A DNA stretch of 64,000 nucleotides from a virus. Below the pieces are notes generated by a model. It saw only the letters and a program-made list of their open reading frames with translations. It searched no databases and had not been told where the DNA came from. The DNA is taken from IMG/VR virus record IMGVR_UViG_3300024999_000068, positions 22,551 through 86,550 of that record, one strand, 5' to 3'. The translations under genes were made by a program, and so were the position numbers. This document shows, one piece after another, positions 52,701 through 61,874 of this stretch (position 1 is its first letter; every line of letters starts with the position of its first letter).

Positions 52701-52944
52701 GAGTTCCAGCATTAAAGATACATGGAGAAGAAGGAATAAATTCCATATTATTAATTTTTTCGTAAAATATATCTATGTAATAAGAAATATCTTTTTCGTT
52801 TTCAGCTTGAGCAATATTAGTTGCAACTCTTACAGCTATATCTGACCATGAATGTTCAATTAATTGTTTTTCATTATCTCTTAAAAAATATCTTTTTTCT
52901 AATAGTTTTTGTACGTTGTCATCTATTTTAGTCATTTTAGTCAA
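49732..52944 (-). CDS. nrdJ: Class II (B12-dependent) ribonucleotide reductase with intein
   Basis: Precursor of about 1070 residues from TTG 52944 (GGAGG eight bases before; an upstream in-frame TTG has no site). N-terminal half: IPSSPCIFNAGTLSQS, CFIVDIEDNIEGIF, SGGAGFSMRKIRPNG. An intein of 320 residues follows GNP and precedes CHEFVNVPYSSCNLASINL. The C-terminus has the NrdJ zinc ribbon CPECKEPLINEGSCICCKSC. No NrdB subunit is seen, fitting the adenosylcobalamin class. Reduces ribonucleotides to deoxyribonucleotides. After splicing the enzyme is ~750 residues, normal for the family. Confidence 0.9.
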   Translation of the reverse strand: MTKMTKIDDNVQKLLEKRYFLRDNEKQLIEHSWSDIAVRVATNIAQAENEKDISYYIDIFYEKINNMEFIPSSPCIFNAGTLSQSLSSCFIVDIEDNIEGIFQTVAECAKIFQMSGGAGFSMRKIRPNGASCKSSGSNASGVVSFMFIFNEVVNRVKQGNKRNGAIKIDLPCDHPEIFSFVHSKDDTSELNNMNISVSITREFVEAVEKNSNWDLKFNGLVYETVKAIDLWNEIMQCAHKTGEPGLSYQTNMDEGNMNPHINLEVYGNPCFTEDMKLLTVEGYKTFGELTGKTVEVINFNGDVSDGNVWCSGEKEVIEVKLSNKQVMKCTPNHTFMLDNGTECEIQHALKKRVMPYFGKTNMSKSLFVQLGFLQGDGGIGRINSEAHLGLEIHIGDKDKEVFDLFNIEPIEGKRAYYTTGYNNTLLKYGFDGSSLPERVFPITYTNWTKEQRLDFLKGCFSANGCVIKTHRVSYKTTSKVFSLQLKKALEEFGIVAYITTNKPTTVKFTNGDYLCKESYDINIGRLNDVIFFYQNIGFMQQYKINDLIDLIKLKSPKVMTIKNLGKKKVYDFSEPLTHWGVVGGIVVHNCHEFVNVPYSSCNLASINLMKVIKNNKIDWVKLEENIKLTFRFLDNMITMNKLPLKKIEDMTKMLRPIGLGTMGFAQLLYTLKIPYDSQECLDFIDELYGFISEKALKYNIELAKERGVYPAWKGSKWEEEDIEVRCSSMTSIAPNGSIAFIAKTTGGIEPEWSLGTIRTDNDNDKYYTFDSVFEKYLRENKLYTEEILDRIAKNNGSIQGLDDIFTKEIQRIFVTANDISPEWHVKVLAQIQKYVSLSISKTVNMPNNATIEDVGNVYIMAAKSGVKGITVYRDGCRENQILSTGNSNTTEEIIEIIDRGHVIKAPSVADSRTYKFVSGCGNAYVTVTWDEKGNINQTFTNKGSSGTCKSNQEAVSRLISLSLRGGIPIENIIDQLESVDVCSSYTNARVKGKPVSKGASCPHAIANILKQAVKDVKSKFEIINTNTEIKTELKSIEIINDTNSCPECKEPLINEGSCICCKSCGYSKCS
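51178..52137 (-). mobile_element. Intein with LAGLIDADG endonuclease in nrdJ
   Basis: Starts with Cys (CFTEDMKLLTVEGYKTFGEL), block B CTPNHTFM, endonuclease blocks LGFLQGDGG and LDFLKGCFSANG, ends GGIVVHN followed by Cys. All self-splicing residues (Cys1, TxxH, terminal HN, Cys+1) are present. The insertion point is NP|C of the conserved NPC(G/H)E site, whose Cys is the radical Cys in class II enzymes. Confidence 0.92.
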
Positions 52945-53013
52945 TTGTGCTTCCTCCAATATTTTATTTATTATTACTATAATCCAATCAAAAGATTATT
53001 TTATTTACTTTTA

Positions 53014-53319
53014 TCAATCTTCAACAATCTCATATGTCATTTCAAAAATGTCTGCTTTACAAGGATATCTTTCACCTTTTACACCTGTAATAATATAATC
53101 TCCTTTTGTAATTAGGTGTTTTCCTTCCAAAGTATCTATGTATGGAATAGCTCTTTCTTCTTTCTGACATTTATCTCTATATTCTTTACCATTTCTACAA
53201 TTGAATTTGCATTCTGATTCTCCTCTTTCCCCATACGCTAAACATCTAAAACCATCTTCTAGACCATAGCGATAAATTTCTGCTTCAATAATTACTGGTT
53301 TCTTTTTATATCTTGTCAT
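53014..53319 (-). CDS. Phage protein of the KKPVxIEA family
   Basis: 101 residues from ATG 53319 after [26 protein letters not shown] at the start, [20 protein letters not shown] and [14 protein letters not shown] at the end: a widespread small phage protein family of unknown function. The middle holds extra cysteines ([18 protein letters not shown]). Confidence 0.75.
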   Translation of the reverse strand: MTRYKKKPVIIEAEIYRYGLEDGFRCLAYGERGESECKFNCRNGKEYRDKCQKEERAIPYIDTLEGKHLITKGDYIITGVKGERYPCKADIFEMTYEIVED

Positions 53320-53365
53320 TTTATTTCCTTCTTTCTTGTAAATCATCCAACTATAATTTTAATCT

Positions 53366-53554
53366 TCAAAAACAATCAACTACACTAAAACTACACAACA
53401 CAGGAGTACCATCTTCTCTTTCTGCCAAAAATGTTTCTTTAATTATATCTAATCTTAATAATTTTACTTTATATGTATCACAATAATCTAATACCTTTCT
53501 AGCATCATTATTCGTAACTTTGCTCCTTTCACTTATTACCAATTTATTACGCAC
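53366..53554 (-). CDS. Small unknown protein (62 residues)
   Basis: GTG start with AAGGAGGTG before it. MRNKLVISERSKVTNNDARK; no motif recognised. Confidence 0.55.
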   Translation of the reverse strand: MRNKLVISERSKVTNNDARKVLDYCDTYKVKLLRLDIIKETFLAEREDGTPVLCSFSVVDCF

Positions 53555-53576
53555 TAAACCACCTCCTTAAATCAAT

Positions 53577-53819
53577 TTAACTCCAATGATTATTTTTCCT
53601 CAAAATCTCAACAACATCTTCAGCATAACTCTCATCAACATTAATTACAAAATATTTATTACTAGTGCTTTTACTATCCTCAGACCTTCCCTCTCTAATA
53701 TTCTTAAGTATCCTAGATAAATCAATTTGATCTTCCTGCGAAGTGTATTTATATATGTCTTCATGTTTGATAATTAAATATTTGTTAAAATCAATACCAC
53801 TTAAATCAATATTACTCAA
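53577..53819 (-). CDS. Small unknown acidic protein (80 residues)
   Basis: TTG start. Begins with NIDLSGIDFNKYLIIKHEDI, has a Ser/Asp-rich middle and ends in an amphipathic helix. No family recognised. Confidence 0.5.
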   Translation of the reverse strand: MSNIDLSGIDFNKYLIIKHEDIYKYTSQEDQIDLSRILKNIREGRSEDSKSTSNKYFVINVDESYAEDVVEILRKNNHWS

Positions 53820-53825
53820 ATGTTT

Positions 53826-54050
53826 TTATTCACATCCTTTCTCAACAGTTTCCACAATAATTTCATCATTGATTAAATCAACTTTAATCATTTTATCTCT
53901 ATCGCCATAAAACCATTGATAATTATTTTCAGAATAACAAAGGTTTCGAAATCTAATTTCAACAGGATTGGTAGAACCCTTATTTAAGAATCTATTACAA
54001 ACACTATGTTGTAGGCAGTTGGAATTAGTGCATAAGCAGAAATCGAACAC
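53826..54050 (-). CDS. Small Cys-containing unknown protein (74 residues)
   Basis: GTG start overlapping the previous stop by one base. N-terminal cysteines (CLCTNSNCLQHSVC) might bind metal. No family recognised. Confidence 0.5.
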   Translation of the reverse strand: MFDFCLCTNSNCLQHSVCNRFLNKGSTNPVEIRFRNLCYSENNYQWFYGDRDKMIKVDLINDEIIVETVEKGCE

Positions 54051-54235
54051 TAACTATTTCTCAATCCTTTCATCCTAAAATCTTTTACTTCTTTACCATA
54101 TTCTATTAAGATTTCTTTGCGATAATAACCAATTTTACTTGTATCTTGATCAAAACAATACATAAAGTTTATTTTATCAGTATAATTATTTTCATATTCT
54201 TCTTTACTTACTTCAGCCCAATTAGATCCGTCCAT
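54050..54235 (-). CDS. Small unknown protein (61 residues or more)
   Basis: MDGSNWAEVSKEEYENNYTD... The ATG at 54235 has no ribosome site, while AGAGGTG lies 30 bases upstream; nine more in-frame codons back to an ATA at 54262 read I-H-I-K-I-L-K-D-A. The true start may be a non-standard codon there, or 54235 may use coupling. Confidence 0.5.
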   Translation of the reverse strand: MDGSNWAEVSKEEYENNYTDKINFMYCFDQDTSKIGYYRKEILIEYGKEVKDFRMKGLRNS

Positions 54236-54326
54236 TGCATCTTTTAGAATTTTTATATGTATTCACCTCTTTATATAAAGGGATTATAGTTAATTTTATA
54301 TAACCCCTTTATATATTATTTATGTA

Positions 54327-54428
54327 TTATACGTTGGTATATTTCAAAATACTTGCCACTAATTGTTCATTTGTAGAAGTAAGTTTTTTGACTGTGACTT
54401 TACTAATTAATTCACTAAATTTAAACAT
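54327..54428 (-). CDS. Tiny basic peptide (33 residues)
   Basis: ATG 54428 after GGAAGTGATTAA. MFKFSELISKVTVKKLTS..., amphipathic and basic. A TATAAAGGG-like inverted repeat flanks 54272-54312. No family recognised. Confidence 0.45.
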   Translation of the reverse strand: MFKFSELISKVTVKKLTSTNEQLVASILKYTNV

Positions 54429-54474
54429 TTAATCACTTCCTTAATTTAATAAATTATTTTACAATTTATAATGA

Positions 54475-54621
54475 TTAACCAATTTTTTTGTAGTATGTAG
54501 TGATGTTTGTGTCATTGTTTTTACTGAACATGAAGTTTGATGTGTCAGCAGGATTGTATTCTTGGAAAAAGCATTGTGTCCATTGACCGTCTTTACTATT
54601 GATGATTTTTGTGGGATTCAT
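54475..54621 (-). CDS. Tiny unknown protein (48 residues)
   Basis: ATG 54621 behind a full AAAGGAGGTG site and the promoter at 54651-54679; in-frame starts further up overlap that promoter. MNPTKIINSKDGQWTQ... aromatic, no family recognised. Confidence 0.6.
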   Translation of the reverse strand: MNPTKIINSKDGQWTQCFFQEYNPADTSNFMFSKNNDTNITTYYKKIG

Positions 54622-54650
54622 TTTTGTTTTCACCTCCTTTCTGTATTTAT

Positions 54651-54679
54651 ATTGTAACATGTGGGGAGTTTGATGTCAA
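54651..54679 (-). promoter_or_regulatory. Sigma-A-type promoter
   Basis: On the - strand TTGACA (54679-54674), 17-bp spacer, TACAAT (54656-54651). It restarts transcription behind the helicase gene for the row of small genes and probably nrdJ. Confidence 0.85.
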
Positions 54680-54689
54680 GGAATTTTAT

Positions 54690-56954
54690 TTATTGGTTTG
54701 TTTGGTTTATTAGTAGTAACTCTTTAAGGTAAGTTTTTCTATTGAAATCTGCTTTCTTTTTTATTGCTCTATTTACAGTTTCTTTATCTCCAAAATGAAA
54801 TACTTTTTGCTTTGCCCTTGTTAATGATACATACATCAGATTGCTATTGAGCATAAAAGTATGTGCTTTAGGAGTTATCATTATAACTATTTTGGCTTGC
54901 CCTCCTTGAGATCGGTGAATAGATATACTATATCCAAGCTTAACATTTAATAAATCATTTTTAGTATAAATAACTAATTCATCAAACATTATAATTGCTT
55001 TTCCATATTCTATCTTAACAATTTTCCCAATCTCTCCATTTGCTACAAAAGTTTTATCATCTTCGTCGATATAATTATCATTATATCTTATTGCTTTGTA
55101 ATTATTCACTGACTGAATAACAAGATCATTCTCATAAAATTTTGTATCTCCAATTTGAATATGCATATTTCCTGATAATACATTAGGATTTGCTATAGGT
55201 TGTAAGTGTTTATTTATTGCTACTGTACCATAATCTCCAACATTATATGAAGATAAAATCATGATATCTTCTATAGAATTTCCTGATGATAATAGTTTTT
55301 TATATACTCCCATAACATTTTTCATTATATTTTCTTGCAACATAGGAACAAACATATATCCTTTATCATCACCAAATATTTGTGGATTCTTAGAATCTTC
55401 TAAGAATTTTTCACCATTTCTTGTTTTTGTTGCTACAGTTAATACCCCTCCTTCACCATATCTAAATATTTGAGTAAGAGAAACTATTGGAATTAAATTT
55501 GAATTAATTAAATCATAGAAAACATTACCTGCTCCAACAGAAGGAATTTGGGAAGAATCTCCCACCATCAACAATTTAGTTTTAGAAAAATCAATTGCTT
55601 CTAATAAATGTTTCATTAAAAATACATCTGTCATCCCAAATTCATCGACAATCACTACGCTATATGGTAATTTACTTTCTTCGTTATAACCCCATATTGG
55701 GGGTTTATATAATAATCCTCTGTGTATTGTTGATGCAGATTCTTTAGTAAATTCAGCAAGAACTTTACTCGCTCTGCCAGTTGGAGAAAATAAAGCAAAT
55801 GATCTATTAGTATCCTTCAACATATCAATTACTGATTTAGTTGTAGCACTCTTCCCTGAACCGGCATTTCCATTCAATATACAAACATTAGAATTACATA
55901 CCATAGGTAAAATTTTATGTTGTTGATCCGTAAGAACAATATCACCATTATTCTTATATTTTTCTGTATCTATATTCCATTTATTTGTTAACTTCAAACC
56001 ATCGAGTATTCTTTTAGCAATATATAATTCTGTTTGATATGTTTCTTCTAATGCAACAGTGTTTAAACCTTTATCAAAGTGAATATCCTTATCATTCTTA
56101 ATAATATCAACAAAGTGTTCAATACATTTTTTTGCTAAAGATTCGGATTGTTTTCTTAAAACTTTAATATCAATTTTAGTATTTCCATCATTCTCATTTT
56201 CTTCTAGTAAAAACATAATTGCTGATTTTTGTCTTTGGCTAGAAGTTTGTAAATCAAATGTGAAATCAATTGGTGGTTTTTCTCCCTTGTTTTTCATTGC
56301 TATACAATCTTTATTAAACTCAAGAAGTATTTTATCTGCTGTTTTGAAGGCTATTCTGGATAATCCACACAAACACTTATACGGATTATCTTGTAGTTTT
56401 TCTTTAATCTTATCCACTGAACCATATTTATCATATAATGCTTTTAATATTTTAAATTCAATAAATCCTTTAAATTCCGTAACTAACTCTCCTAATACAA
56501 AGTTTTCAATGATTTTTCTTTTGATTACCTCAAATCTAACTTCTCCAATATTGTATAATTTCTTTAAATCAATATCTTCTAAACGATTATTAATAACTCT
56601 ATCAATAATATCTGGATATTCTCTCATTACTTCATCAACTTGACTAGTGCTGTCTAATATACTTTGCAGAAATAATCTAGTAGAAGTTTCTGTTTTTGGT
56701 ATATCTCTTCCTATATTAATTACTTTATAAGATATACCATTTTTACCTTCTTTTTCTTCTGATTTTATACTGTACTCAATTCCTATCTCAAGATCAGGTA
56801 GATTGCCCAAAATACTAACATTGCCATATGTGTTTTGTGATATATGTGGATATTTAGTTGCGTCAACTTCTAAGGCATATATTTTATAATCATCTGTATT
56901 GTAGGGGTTTGCGACTACAACGCCTTTAAATTCGTAAATTATTTTATTTTTCAA
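54690..56954 (-). CDS. RecD2-like SF1B DNA helicase
   Basis: 754 residues, TTG start. The N-terminal third has a RecD2-type OB and helix-hairpin-helix layout (RLEDIDLKKLYNIGEVRFEV). Walker A CILNGNAGSGKSATTK, Walker B PYSVVIVDEFGMTD, motif III LMVGDSSQIPSVGAG, and at the end GYSISIHRSQGGQAKIVI and YVSLTRAK. It unwinds DNA 5' to 3' in replication or recombination. It follows the polymerase gene with 16 bases between, one operon. Confidence 0.87.
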   Translation of the reverse strand: MKNKIIYEFKGVVVANPYNTDDYKIYALEVDATKYPHISQNTYGNVSILGNLPDLEIGIEYSIKSEEKEGKNGISYKVINIGRDIPKTETSTRLFLQSILDSTSQVDEVMREYPDIIDRVINNRLEDIDLKKLYNIGEVRFEVIKRKIIENFVLGELVTEFKGFIEFKILKALYDKYGSVDKIKEKLQDNPYKCLCGLSRIAFKTADKILLEFNKDCIAMKNKGEKPPIDFTFDLQTSSQRQKSAIMFLLEENENDGNTKIDIKVLRKQSESLAKKCIEHFVDIIKNDKDIHFDKGLNTVALEETYQTELYIAKRILDGLKLTNKWNIDTEKYKNNGDIVLTDQQHKILPMVCNSNVCILNGNAGSGKSATTKSVIDMLKDTNRSFALFSPTGRASKVLAEFTKESASTIHRGLLYKPPIWGYNEESKLPYSVVIVDEFGMTDVFLMKHLLEAIDFSKTKLLMVGDSSQIPSVGAGNVFYDLINSNLIPIVSLTQIFRYGEGGVLTVATKTRNGEKFLEDSKNPQIFGDDKGYMFVPMLQENIMKNVMGVYKKLLSSGNSIEDIMILSSYNVGDYGTVAINKHLQPIANPNVLSGNMHIQIGDTKFYENDLVIQSVNNYKAIRYNDNYIDEDDKTFVANGEIGKIVKIEYGKAIIMFDELVIYTKNDLLNVKLGYSISIHRSQGGQAKIVIMITPKAHTFMLNSNLMYVSLTRAKQKVFHFGDKETVNRAIKKKADFNRKTYLKELLLINQTNQ

Positions 56955-56970
56955 TTATTTACCCTGCTTT

Positions 56971-59900
56971 CTAATATACATCATAGTTGATAAGTATCTC
57001 TTCATCTTCATCTGACTTCATCCACTTGCCACCAACGTTCTTTGTCTTCTTTTGAGTTTTGAATTCATTGACTTTTAAGACATCATACAACTTGAATATA
57101 TTCTCATTAAATATCTTCCTATCTTTAATTTTTGTTTTCATTTCTTTTCCATTATTTATTTGCCTTAAAGTTACGTAAGGTTTTGATTTATCTTTATAGG
57201 TTTCAAATTTAACCACTATATAAAAACTATCCCCTGCTCCTTCATTAATATATTTAGCATATTCTAGATAATCCATTTCAAACTTAACTTGATCTTTAAT
57301 TGACATTGATTTGTCTTCTATTGTTTGAATAATCTCTCTAACATATCCTATCATATCTAATTCTTTATAAAGTGTTTCAGTTGTTTTATTACTATATTTT
57401 TTTAACACATCTTCATTGATATTTAATTTAGCAATATCTTTGAAATTAATTTGTTTACGACTTGCAAAGGTATCATATATATCTATAATTTGTAAAAGTT
57501 TTTTATTCTTACCAAATCTTTTAAAGAAATCTAGTCCAGTTAATATTTTTAGTTGCCTTGAATTAGTTGAAGTATTTTTTATATCTTGCAATAGAGTTAC
57601 AAAATCAGTATATTTAGTTTGTTGTGCTAAATCATATAACTCTCTAGCTACTTGCCCATTGAGAAATTTGATTGAAGTTATAGATTTATATATTGTATTA
57701 GTATTTCTGTCAAATGAATATGTATCTATGGAATTTCCAAATTCAATATCCGATAGTTTTATATTAAAATAAGGCAATTCTTCAAGAATTTTATGAGTCT
57801 TTTCTGTATCAGAATCATATTCATTTAATATAACGGTGTAATATTCTAATGGATAATTCGCTTTTAAATATGCACCATATAAACTATCCCAAGCTACGGA
57901 TAGGCTGTGACTAGCATTAAAACTGTACCGAGATGCCGCCTCCACTACTTGCCATACCTCTTCAAAATTTTCATCATTTCCTACATTTTTTATAAAACCT
58001 GCAATCAATTCGCTTTTAAGTTCTGCTATTTCTTCCTCTTTAAATTTTTTCTTTGCAATCTTTTTGATAATGTCATAAGTATGATCTTCTTTAAGACCAC
58101 ACCATACTAAAAATGCCATAATCGATTCTTGATATAACATAAAATGATATGAAGGTTTAAGAATATCATCAATTTCCTTAGTTCCTGTTGAATATTCATT
58201 TCTCTCTAAAAATGTATTAAGCAAACTTGCAAATCCTGGTCTAATCGCAGCCACAAAACCAGAAATCTCTGCTACATTAATTGGGCAATACCTCTTAACA
58301 AAAGTTGTACTTAAATCAGTGTCCACTTGATTTAATGTTGCAGTTAATCCATTTTTATATAAGTCCCAAACCTTATCATTAAGTAACTTCTTTAATTCTC
58401 GAATATTTGGAATTGGTTTATCAAGTAATTTAAAAGTATCTGATACAATTTTCCAAACTTTAACTGTTAAAAAATCATTTTTCAAGTATTTCCAAACATC
58501 AGAGGTATACCCATCAATACATGCACAAATTTGATCCCCTACTCTTAGTAATCCTAATTCTTTAGATATTGGTTTATTTAACATGACAAAACTACATGGA
58601 CTTGGAGATATGCTATCTATCACACCTATAAATTTTTTCGATTCTTCAATTAAGTCTTTCCATTGTGGATCTTTAGCATATTTCTCTACATCTTTACCAA
58701 CTTCATTGTATTGATCCATTGGCATATCATATGCTCTACATATATTTCTAAAAGCAGATGACTCTTTCATAGTCCCTATGGCATACATATAGTAAACATT
58801 ATCTTCTCCTAAAATATCCTTAGAAGCTTTAATTGGCGCATCTACATCCGACCAATTAAAGTCAATATCTGGTAAAGATTTAGATTCTAGAATTCTTGAA
58901 ACAGTCATAAATCTTGAAGGATAAAGTGGAACTTCAGATTCAAACCGATCTATTTCTGTAAATCCTAAAAGTTTGTTTACATAGAAGCTCACAGCCGATC
59001 CTCTCCCCGTCCGAGTAAGAATGCCATTATATACATTAACTGCTCTATCAATAATTCTCTCATTTAATAAGAAATAATCTGCCATATTTGTATTTTTAAT
59101 TGTATTATATTCAAAAGCAATTCCATCTTGGTATTCTTTATGTCTTTTTAGATCAATATTTTTCTTTTCTTCCTCCCATTTTTCTAAAATAATCGATTTA
59201 AGTTTTTTATTTGAATCTTCATTGGGATAAATGGTTGGCATTTTAACTTCTTTTGTGAAAACCAAATCTTCACATTGATCAAATATTAATGTATTATTTA
59301 GTGACTGGATAATTTGATTACTTGATAAAACATTTTGAACTTTATATCTTTCAACTATAGTATCATAATCAGGATAATCTAAGATAAATCCTTCTTCTTC
59401 TTCATATCTTAAACCCTTTCCTCTTAGAAATAAATCTCTGTCATGTCTTTGTTCTGGATAGATATAATGCGAGTCATTAGCATGAATAATTGGAATATTA
59501 AATTCTCTAGCTAATTTAGTTATTTTTATATTATGTACAACTTGAATTTGATGAGCATGTGCTTGTGTTTCTAGGTAAAAATTATTACCAAAATGTTTTG
59601 CTATAGGTTCTAAAAATATGTTTGTAGTATCATCATCTCTTAATATTCCAGCAACACAAGCAGATGTGATTATGAAATTATTAGGATTTAACAAAAGCAA
59701 TAAGTTTAAATCGATTCTTGGTTTATAGTAAAATCCTGTCTTATTTGATTCGGACATTATCTCATTTAATTGATAAAATGCATCTTGATTTTTACCAATA
59801 ATGATAATATGACTATTTTTATTATCTTTTTCAAATCTATCTTTTACAATGTATAATTCTGCTCCAAAGATCATCTTAATATCATTCTTTTGACATAAAT

Positions 59901-60063
59901 CATACATTTCTAAAAAGTTCCCACCCCACCCATGTTGAGTTGTAAATAGAGTAGTATGATTTAATTCTTTTGCTCTGTCTATGTAGTCTTGTGGTTTTAC
60001 TATACAATCTAATGTTCTTATGTTTGATCCGTGATCGTGGCGATGGAAATTATTATATCTCAA
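56971..60063 (-). CDS. dnaE: DNA polymerase III alpha subunit (DnaE-type)
   Basis: 1030 residues, TTG start after GAGGAGG. N-terminal PHP domain (FHRHDHGSNIRTLDC, GAELYIV), polymerase core with SLPDIDFNWSDVD (two catalytic Asp), RTGRGSAVSFYV and a late SYSFNASHSLSVAWDSL helix-hairpin-type finger. Shorter than host DnaE because the C-terminal OB region is reduced (KFETYKDKSKPYVTLRQ). Copies the phage genome. Phages with their own C-family polymerase are usually large. Confidence 0.92.
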   Translation of the reverse strand: MRYNNFHRHDHGSNIRTLDCIVKPQDYIDRAKELNHTTLFTTQHGWGGNFLEMYDLCQKNDIKMIFGAELYIVKDRFEKDNKNSHIIIIGKNQDAFYQLNEIMSESNKTGFYYKPRIDLNLLLLLNPNNFIITSACVAGILRDDDTTNIFLEPIAKHFGNNFYLETQAHAHQIQVVHNIKITKLAREFNIPIIHANDSHYIYPEQRHDRDLFLRGKGLRYEEEEGFILDYPDYDTIVERYKVQNVLSSNQIIQSLNNTLIFDQCEDLVFTKEVKMPTIYPNEDSNKKLKSIILEKWEEEKKNIDLKRHKEYQDGIAFEYNTIKNTNMADYFLLNERIIDRAVNVYNGILTRTGRGSAVSFYVNKLLGFTEIDRFESEVPLYPSRFMTVSRILESKSLPDIDFNWSDVDAPIKASKDILGEDNVYYMYAIGTMKESSAFRNICRAYDMPMDQYNEVGKDVEKYAKDPQWKDLIEESKKFIGVIDSISPSPCSFVMLNKPISKELGLLRVGDQICACIDGYTSDVWKYLKNDFLTVKVWKIVSDTFKLLDKPIPNIRELKKLLNDKVWDLYKNGLTATLNQVDTDLSTTFVKRYCPINVAEISGFVAAIRPGFASLLNTFLERNEYSTGTKEIDDILKPSYHFMLYQESIMAFLVWCGLKEDHTYDIIKKIAKKKFKEEEIAELKSELIAGFIKNVGNDENFEEVWQVVEAASRYSFNASHSLSVAWDSLYGAYLKANYPLEYYTVILNEYDSDTEKTHKILEELPYFNIKLSDIEFGNSIDTYSFDRNTNTIYKSITSIKFLNGQVARELYDLAQQTKYTDFVTLLQDIKNTSTNSRQLKILTGLDFFKRFGKNKKLLQIIDIYDTFASRKQINFKDIAKLNINEDVLKKYSNKTTETLYKELDMIGYVREIIQTIEDKSMSIKDQVKFEMDYLEYAKYINEGAGDSFYIVVKFETYKDKSKPYVTLRQINNGKEMKTKIKDRKIFNENIFKLYDVLKVNEFKTQKKTKNVGGKWMKSDEDEEILINYDVY

Positions 60064-60723
60064 TTATACGTCCTCCTCTATAAAACCAAATTTCCAATTT
60101 TTATATGTATGACGTTCTTTTCTTAATACAGTTTGAATACCACTGCCAATTAAATCATGTTCTCTTCCAAATTGATTTGAATTATAAAATGTATATCTAA
60201 TGCCTTCTGGTGATAATCCCCAAGCTTCCTTTTTAGATACATGTCTCAAAGAAACAATATTCGATTTAGCTGTGTTTTCTGCTTTGGTTATCCATTCACA
60301 ATTACTTGGTTCATAATTACCATCATTTTCTATTCTATCTATTGTCAACCCCTCTTTATATCCATTATTTAAAGCCCAATCATAGAATTTAATAAATCCA
60401 TTGTTTATATCCATCCATTCATCGCATATAGAAATCCCTCTTGCTCCATAATTTTTATATGGTCTAGATTTGGGGTTATAACACCTATCTTTCATATTAT
60501 GAAATACTGAATATAATTTTATTTCGCTTAATCCATGTGTTTTATTTATACATCCACACGAAGTAGTATGGCCTAGTCTTAAACTTGTTCCATCAACATA
60601 TTTTTCATTACCATCGCATTCACATCTAACTAACCAATGCACTCTTTTTCTTTTTTCACCAACGTATTTATATTTGTTTAATACAGTTAATTTTCCGAAT
60701 ACTCTCCCTTCCATATTTATCAT
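60064..60723 (-). CDS. HNH-like homing endonuclease
   Basis: 219 residues from ATG 60723, which overlaps the upstream stop by one base (TGATG). FGKLTVLNKYKYVG, RCECDGNEKYVDGTSL and HTTSCGC form the N-terminal zinc part; MKDRCYNPKSRPYKNYGARG and GLTIDRIENDGNYEPSNCEW form the nuclease-like part common in phage free-standing endonucleases. Inserted tightly between the Cas4-like gene and dnaE, one base from each, so it must have adapted to the operon. Confidence 0.78.
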   Translation of the reverse strand: MINMEGRVFGKLTVLNKYKYVGEKRKRVHWLVRCECDGNEKYVDGTSLRLGHTTSCGCINKTHGLSEIKLYSVFHNMKDRCYNPKSRPYKNYGARGISICDEWMDINNGFIKFYDWALNNGYKEGLTIDRIENDGNYEPSNCEWITKAENTAKSNIVSLRHVSKKEAWGLSPEGIRYTFYNSNQFGREHDLIGSGIQTVLRKERHTYKNWKFGFIEEDV

Positions 60724-61874
60724 CAATCCATTAGTCCTTCCATCCACGACAAATCATCTTCATCAACCTTATTATTTTTATTTTTAAACATATCTAATTT
60801 CTCAAGATATTCCCTATAAGGTTTATGAATCAAACTGCTATATCCATTCAAATTTGCTAAAAAATAACTTTCTGTATCAGTTACCTCTTGCCACCATATT
60901 TTATTATCCAATGTTTTCTTATATTCAACTTGTTTCTCTTTAATTTCTTCTACTATCTTAACAATATCATTAAGTAATTCTTGAATAGATTCATTATCTA
61001 AAGATATTTCAACATAACAGTCTTTAACCACAAATTTACTTTTAACATCTTCAGGTAAATAATCTATAGAATTATCAACTACCATTTGACTAAGATAATC
61101 ATCAATTTGTTCTTCTGTAAATTTACTATCTGATTTTTTCAACCACATTTTGGCATTTGAAGATAAACTATTTCCTATATCATTTCTTTCAATGATTCTA
61201 CTTTTTAATTTTCCATTTGCTTGCATACATTCCACTTCAACATATTTTAGAAACGCCCATCTAGCTATAATCTGATCCATTGGTATGTTTAGTTTCTTAT
61301 GAACACCATAACTATATAAAATAATTTGGCCTTTTTCCTTATCAATTTTTTTACCTTTATATATACTTGATGTTTTAAAGTCAGTAATTACACATATATC
61401 TTTATCGTTTCTTTTTTCCATATGAATAGCATCTATATAAGCTTGAACTAAAATATTATTTATTTTTATTGGGACAAAAACTTCACACTTTAATTTATAT
61501 GGAATTTTCTGATGATTCTTAAAAAAATGTCTCATACATGCTTCATATTTATTACCTATCTTTTTATTTTTATCCTCGTCACTTCTATCATATTTTAAAC
61601 CACCTATAGTAAATTCAAATAATTTTTCCTCAAATATTTCTATCATATCCTCATATGATATTTCTTTATTATAATATTTCTCTAATATATCATGCGATGC
61701 GTTACCGAATACTCCATAAATTGAATCTTTTCTGTCTTCTGGTATTTTAAGTATGTATTTAAGGTAAAAGGTGTAAGTGTCTCCTTTGTATTGATTGTAT
61801 TTAGACCATGAGTATATCTCATCACAATCTAGTTTATTAGCTATTAATTGAATTTCTTCAAACTGTTTTCTCAA
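60723..61874 (-). CDS. Cas4/RecB-type PD-(D/E)XK nuclease
   Basis: 383 residues, TTG start. GNASHDILEKYY (His motif), LKCEVFVPIKINNILVQAYIDA, then VITDFKTSSIYKGKK (D and DxK) and KEKGQIILYSYGV (Q/Y motif) match the RecB-like exonuclease family. No Cas4 cysteine cluster is apparent. Processes DNA ends in recombination-dependent replication. Overlaps the primase end by 17 bases. Confidence 0.8.
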   Translation of the reverse strand: MRKQFEEIQLIANKLDCDEIYSWSKYNQYKGDTYTFYLKYILKIPEDRKDSIYGVFGNASHDILEKYYNKEISYEDMIEIFEEKLFEFTIGGLKYDRSDEDKNKKIGNKYEACMRHFFKNHQKIPYKLKCEVFVPIKINNILVQAYIDAIHMEKRNDKDICVITDFKTSSIYKGKKIDKEKGQIILYSYGVHKKLNIPMDQIIARWAFLKYVEVECMQANGKLKSRIIERNDIGNSLSSNAKMWLKKSDSKFTEEQIDDYLSQMVVDNSIDYLPEDVKSKFVVKDCYVEISLDNESIQELLNDIVKIVEEIKEKQVEYKKTLDNKIWWQEVTDTESYFLANLNGYSSLIHKPYREYLEKLDMFKNKNNKVDEDDLSWMEGLMD

